DNA of 11,503 nt from Bacteroidia bacterium (GTDB lineage: Bacteria > Bacteroidota > Bacteroidia > Bacteroidales > BM520). Position numbers and translations under genes: made by a program. The stretch lies in the NCBI GenBank assembly GCA_009930445.1, contig RZYD01000050.1, positions 1-11,503 of the forward strand, given 5' to 3'. How positions within the stretch are numbered: the stretch's first letter is position 1; every line of letters begins with the position of its first letter. Of the stretch, positions 8,112 to 11,503 are shown piece by piece. The notes under the pieces are model-generated. The model saw nothing but the letters and a program-made list of their open reading frames with translations. It was not told where the DNA came from and ran no database searches.

Positions 8112-8879
8112 GTGTACCACAAAAATATCAACTCTTCAAACAATAGCGAAATACGAGTCAACAATATGAAACAATTAGAAGATAAAATCAAAAAAATTAA
8201 AAGACTTCAAGAAATCAAAAAAATAGTTACAACAAACTCAAGGCCTTCATTCCACAATCTTGATAGAAAAATTGAGAAATACTTAAACTATGATAATGGT
8301 TTTTTTATTGAAGCAGGAGCAAATAATGGATACACACAAAGCAATACTTTTTATTATGAATATAAAAGAAATTGGAAGGGAATTCTTATAGAACCAGTTC
8401 TCCACAATTATAAAATGTGTGAATACTTAAGAATTAACTCTAAAGTATACAACTGCGCGTTGGTTTCATCATCATATCAAGAAAAATCAATCAAAATGAG
8501 ATATGCAGGGCTCATGACCATAGTTGATGGAGCTCTGAAATCGAAAAAAAACGATGACTTTCAAATTCAAAAGGCATTGAAATATGAAAACATTGAAAAA
8601 TCTTTTGATTTTGAAGTTGAAGCAAGAACTCTGAATTCCATACTTGACGAATGTAATGTTCAAAAAATTGATCTTTTAAGCCTTGATGTCGAAGGATATG
8701 AAGCGCAAGTCTTAGACGGACTTGACTTCAATAAATATAGACCAAAATTTATTCTCATTGAGGCGAGATTTAAAGAAGAAATTGAAAAAATTATACTTCC
8801 TTACTACAAGCTCATTGAGGTGCTAACAAACAACTGGGATCATTTATACGCAGCTAAATGGAACGGCAAATTGCCATAA
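8112..8879 (+). CDS. FkbM-family methyltransferase
   Basis: An S-adenosylmethionine-dependent O-methyltransferase of about 237-255 residues, probably acting on a sugar hydroxyl of the glycan. FFIEAGANNGYTQSNT (64-79) is the glycine-rich SAM loop, ILIEP (91-95) the following acidic strand, and KIDLLSLDVEGYEAQVL (185-201) the FkbM signature. The length fits the family. GTG 8112 is the longest start, but ATG 8166 (codon 19) is more plausible: a 26-codon frame that starts at ATG 8089 after AAGG ends at it as ATGA. The gene is extremely AT-rich (one 60-base line, 8161-8220, has 11 G/C by hand count), whereas the flanking genes are GC-rich, so it looks like an imported cassette. It sits 25 bases after the CDP-glycerol transferase gene and 9 bases before the next GT2 gene. 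The family call is strong; the substrate is unknown. Confidence 0.88.
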   Translation: MYHKNINSSNNSEIRVNNMKQLEDKIKKIKRLQEIKKIVTTNSRPSFHNLDRKIEKYLNYDNGFFIEAGANNGYTQSNTFYYEYKRNWKGILIEPVLHNYKMCEYLRINSKVYNCALVSSSYQEKSIKMRYAGLMTIVDGALKSKKNDDFQIQKALKYENIEKSFDFEVEARTLNSILDECNVQKIDLLSLDVEGYEAQVLDGLDFNKYRPKFILIEARFKEEIEKIILPYYKLIEVLTNNWDHLYAAKWNGKLP

Positions 8880-8888
8880 ATTGCATAC

Positions 8889-9974
8889 ATGCACAATATG
8901 CCAGCCATATCCATCGTCATCCCACTCTACAACGCGCAAACTTATATCCCGCGCTTTGTTCACGCCCTGCAGCGACAAACCCTGCATGATTTTGAAGCGC
9001 TTTTCGTTGACGACGCATCCACGGACGAAAGCGCCTCGATCGTACAGGCCTTGGCCGCGACGGACAGCCGACTCAAACTCCTCCGGCACCCCGCGAATCT
9101 CGGTGCCGGAGCTGCCAGGAATCTGGGCATCCGCACCGCGACCGGGGAAACCCTCTGCTTTGCCGATCCCGACGATCTTCTCCCGAACACATCTCTTGAA
9201 GTTCGTCATGCGGCATACAAGCAGCATGGCGCCGTTGTTCGCGCCTGCCATGTCGAACAATCGTCCCAAGGCAAAATTCTGCATTTGGAAGAGCGTCCCC
9301 CCGGTCTGAATTCCGTATGCGCGCCAAGAGACGCGGCCCACAAATTCGGCGCAAACCCGTTTCTCTGCGCCCATTGGACCTGGCTTTTTCCCACAAAAAT
9401 GCTCCAGCGCCTGGGCATCTACAATGAAGAACACATGCGCACCGCAGAAGACATCATGTTCCTTATCCATGCATTCTACGGCATCTCGAAATTGGTATGG
9501 ATTGAAGACATTGTCTACCGTTGGATAAAACGCGAAGACTCTCTTTCGAATACATTCTATACCGTAGAACACTATCTTGATTACTTCAGATGCGTTGAAG
9601 AATTTTACACAAAATCAATACCGCAAAAAAAAGCACTTTTGGCGGATTCTTTTTTTAATGACTACCTTTCCTGCTATATCCCACATCTCCTGAAACAAGT
9701 TCTTGACGGAAAAAGTTCGGAACAAGACGCCCAAAACGTATTTTCTAAAATTTTACAGCTTATTGAAAAATACAACATTCTTCACAAATACGCCCCATAT
9801 ATTCAAAAAAGGCCCCTGCAATATATCGGTTTTTTTCGCGTCTGGCATCTTCTGGCCGACCAAAGCCCCTCACTGGTCCAGCGGCTCATTCACGGACAAA
9901 ATTTCATCACCCGCCGACAACTCCATGTCATCGCCACGCGCTCCAACCACGCATCCCCGGAGACGCGTCCATGA
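8889..9974 (+). CDS. GT2 family glycosyltransferase
   Basis: The protein has 361 residues. SIVIPLYNA (8-16), FVDDASTDES (39-48), NLGAGAARNLG (70-80) and ADPDD (92-96, DxD) define a GT-A fold GT2 inverting transferase that uses a nucleotide-sugar donor. AEDIMF, about 100 residues later, is the usual ED motif of the acceptor/catalytic site. The C-terminal third is helical and unassigned. There is no signal peptide, so it is cytoplasmic or peripheral to the membrane. ATG 8889 and ATG 8898 are both possible starts; neither has a clear Shine-Dalgarno sequence. Its stop TGA overlaps the next start (ATGA at 9971-9974), which implies translational coupling. The catalytic part is GC-rich, but about 9540-9840 is AT-rich, and GC content rises again at the very end. 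Family certain; linkage and donor unknown. Confidence 0.9.
   Translation: MHNMPAISIVIPLYNAQTYIPRFVHALQRQTLHDFEALFVDDASTDESASIVQALAATDSRLKLLRHPANLGAGAARNLGIRTATGETLCFADPDDLLPNTSLEVRHAAYKQHGAVVRACHVEQSSQGKILHLEERPPGLNSVCAPRDAAHKFGANPFLCAHWTWLFPTKMLQRLGIYNEEHMRTAEDIMFLIHAFYGISKLVWIEDIVYRWIKREDSLSNTFYTVEHYLDYFRCVEEFYTKSIPQKKALLADSFFNDYLSCYIPHLLKQVLDGKSSEQDAQNVFSKILQLIEKYNILHKYAPYIQKRPLQYIGFFRVWHLLADQSPSLVQRLIHGQNFITRRQLHVIATRSNHASPETRP
9959..9962 (+). promoter_or_regulatory. Ribosome binding site for the last gene
   Basis: GGAG lies 8 bases before ATG 9971, inside the end of the preceding gene. It supports that start and the ATGA overlap. Confidence 0.55.
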
Positions 9975-11503
9975 GTCATGCAGCCTTGCCCCTTCTCTCC
10001 CTCCTACGCCGCAACCTTCCGGACTGGCCCACCGGCTTGGGTGGACGGGGCATCATGTCCCTCCAGCTGCGCCGCCTCATGACCCCACATCCAGACGCAG
10101 ACTGTTCAGCTGTCGCCCATGCTCTCGCTCAATGGCGCTGGCAACTTTTGCCGTGGGACAGCCAGACCATCGACATGCTCTCCACCCTGGCCAAAGCGTC
10201 AGGACGACAAGGCCCTCCCGGTTGGACGCAAGAGCCGATTCCTCGACCCGACGAAATTTTCTCCCTAGCCATGCAAGCCATGGCGGAAGGCAACACTGGC
10301 GTTGTGAGAAACGCATGGCGGCAACATGGCGCGTTGTCCCTTTACCCCGGATGGCTGGGCGAGACCTGCCTGTTTTTTCTAAACCAAGGGGACAAGACAC
10401 TGTCTTCAATGACCCTCGATACAACGCGCATAGGGCGAGATCATCCTGTCCGAGCCTTGCTGACGGCGCTGATGGCCTACCGCTTCGAGACACCGGACAG
10501 TGCACTGGACCACATCTGCGCTCTGCCGGATGAATTCCGATGGGTGCGCGGCCTACTTGAAGCGCAATGCCGCATACATCTTGGGGACCGAGCGGGCGTA
10601 GAAATACTGACAAAACTTTGGCGTGAACTCCCGTGGCACCCCAACCTGTGCCTCAAACTCCATACACTGCTCAGCCCGCAACCCGAACGAAAGCCCGTCG
10701 AAGCCGACACGGCGGTGCTCATTTATTCCTGGAATAACGACGACCTCCTCGCAAAAACCCTCGCCAGCCTCGCTCAAAGCGATCTTGGCGCAGCAACTGT
10801 GCTGGTTCTCGACAATGGATCGTCGGACCATACCCCAGCGGTCGTCGGTTCAGCGTCATGCCTGTTTGGCGAACGATTCCGAAGCCTACGCCTGCCTGTG
10901 AACATCGGCGCCCCCGCCGCACGCAACTGGCTGCTTGGACATCCGGAGACAAGCCGTTTCCGAACCGTTGTTTTCGTGGATGACGACATCCGTCTTCCGC
11001 CGACCTGGTTGACCGAGCTCACCGCGCGGCATCGGCACGCACTGGCAGACGCCATCATCGGTTGCCGAATCATGGATCAGGTCCCTAAACAAAGCGTTCA
11101 GATGGCCGATGTGAACCTGCTTGGAATCGGACCAGACGGGGAGTTCCTGATCGCCAATACCGGAACGGGAGAACTCGACCTCGGTCTGCACGAGTACAAC
11201 CGGCCATGCCTGTCCGTAACCGGATGCTGTCACCTGATGAACCGCGAACGGGTTGAGAAACTTGGAGGCTTCGATCTGCGCTTCGCACCGTCCCAGTTCG
11301 ACGACTTCGACCTGGACCTGCGCAACGCCCTCGACGGTGGTCGCGCAATCTACGTCGGAAGCTCGGCCATCAGGCACTGCCAGCGCTCCAGTCTGAATCA
11401 GGCCGACAGCGAGGCCAAACAAGGACACATCCAGGGCAACATGATCAAGCTGAACAGCAAATATTCGCCCGAGCAAAAACGCGAATTGCTGCGCATCAAC
11501 CGG
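9971..11503 (+). CDS. GT2 glycosyltransferase with N-terminal helical domain (3' end outside window)
   Basis: The frame starting at ATG 9971 stays open for 511 codons to the last base, so the gene runs off the right edge. Residues 1-250 are mostly helical (Ala, Leu and Trp-rich, possibly TPR-like) with no named family recognised. From about 255 comes a GT2 domain: AVLIYSWNNDD, LVLDNGSSDHT (DNGSSD 281-286), NIGAPAARN, then FVDDDI with D337-D339 as the DxD site. GGFDLRF and QFDDFDLDLR (D444, D445, D447) match the acceptor-side acidic motif, and a histidine in AIRHCQ follows. GGAG lies 8 bases upstream, and the ATGA overlap with the previous gene implies co-translation. Base composition is high in GC (11281-11340 has 40 of 60 by hand count), typical of the local backbone. 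The glycosyltransferase call is strong; the N-terminal domain's role is unknown. Confidence 0.85.
   Translation, partial: MSHAALPLLSLLRRNLPDWPTGLGGRGIMSLQLRRLMTPHPDADCSAVAHALAQWRWQLLPWDSQTIDMLSTLAKASGRQGPPGWTQEPIPRPDEIFSLAMQAMAEGNTGVVRNAWRQHGALSLYPGWLGETCLFFLNQGDKTLSSMTLDTTRIGRDHPVRALLTALMAYRFETPDSALDHICALPDEFRWVRGLLEAQCRIHLGDRAGVEILTKLWRELPWHPNLCLKLHTLLSPQPERKPVEADTAVLIYSWNNDDLLAKTLASLAQSDLGAATVLVLDNGSSDHTPAVVGSASCLFGERFRSLRLPVNIGAPAARNWLLGHPETSRFRTVVFVDDDIRLPPTWLTELTARHRHALADAIIGCRIMDQVPKQSVQMADVNLLGIGPDGEFLIANTGTGELDLGLHEYNRPCLSVTGCCHLMNRERVEKLGGFDLRFAPSQFDDFDLDLRNALDGGRAIYVGSSAIRHCQRSSLNQADSEAKQGHIQGNMIKLNSKYSPEQKRELLRINR

Noticed and set aside
8865..8875. Small palindrome GGCAAATTGCC at the end of the FkbM gene
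   Set aside because: A one-base centre cannot form a hairpin loop and no T-run follows, so it is not a terminator; an 11-base palindrome is likely chance.
8844..9572. 242-codon open frame on the - strand
   Set aside because: It lies antisense to the GT2 gene with clear catalytic motifs; the product shows no family motif and the frame follows from GC-rich codon bias.
9703..10533. 276-codon open frame on the + strand
   Set aside because: It spans the end of the GT2 gene and the start of the last gene in another frame, and its product is low-complexity Pro/Ser/Arg/His-rich, typical of an out-of-frame reading of GC-rich DNA.
10886..11476. 196-codon open frame on the - strand
   Set aside because: It is antisense to the GT2 domain of the last gene, whose motifs are clear; no independent support.

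Overview
The window is part of a surface-glycan (polysaccharide or glycoprotein glycan) biosynthesis locus of a Gram-negative-type bacterium. All genes lie on the + strand and are close together or overlapping, as in a long operon. Organism assignment is tentative. The GC-rich backbone, the TPR plus glycosyltransferase-like architectures, the sulfotransferase/GT4 mix and the FkbM methyltransferase resemble glycan islands of Desulfovibrio-like Desulfobacterota. There is no rRNA, housekeeping gene or other taxonomic marker to prove it.

Layout: (1) 2-760, the C-terminal part of a radical SAM protein that enters from the left edge, AT-rich. (2) 761-1046, a 286-base AT-rich intergenic gap with an inverted repeat. 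(3) 1047-4178, a 1043-residue protein with a capsule-type domain of unknown function, a PAPS-dependent sulfotransferase domain and a GT4 glycosyltransferase domain; base composition changes sharply where the third domain begins. (4) 4212-5558, TPR repeats plus a glycosyltransferase-like domain. (5) 5588-8086, a GT2 glycosyltransferase fused to a CDP-glycerol glycerophosphotransferase (TagF/TagB-type) domain. (6) 8112-8879, a very AT-rich FkbM methyltransferase gene. (7) 8889-9974, a GT2 glycosyltransferase. (8) 9971 to the right edge, a GC-rich helical-domain plus GT2 protein that is open through the last base and overlaps its neighbour by ATGA.

Taken together, the genes could build a glycan (GT4 and several GT2 activities) and decorate it with sulfate (sulfotransferase), glycerol phosphate (CDP-glycerol transferase) and methyl groups (FkbM). 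The radical SAM enzyme may add a further modification. No flippase, ABC exporter, polymerase, transposase, integrase, tRNA or CRISPR array is visible, so the final destination of the glycan is unknown.

The most notable feature is the mosaic structure. Very AT-rich blocks (radical SAM gene, first two thirds of the 1043-residue gene, the whole FkbM gene) alternate with GC-rich blocks, and some transitions fall inside genes at domain borders. This suggests modular assembly by horizontal transfer and recombination. No wholly new system type was recognised; the novelty lies in the fusions and the mosaicism.
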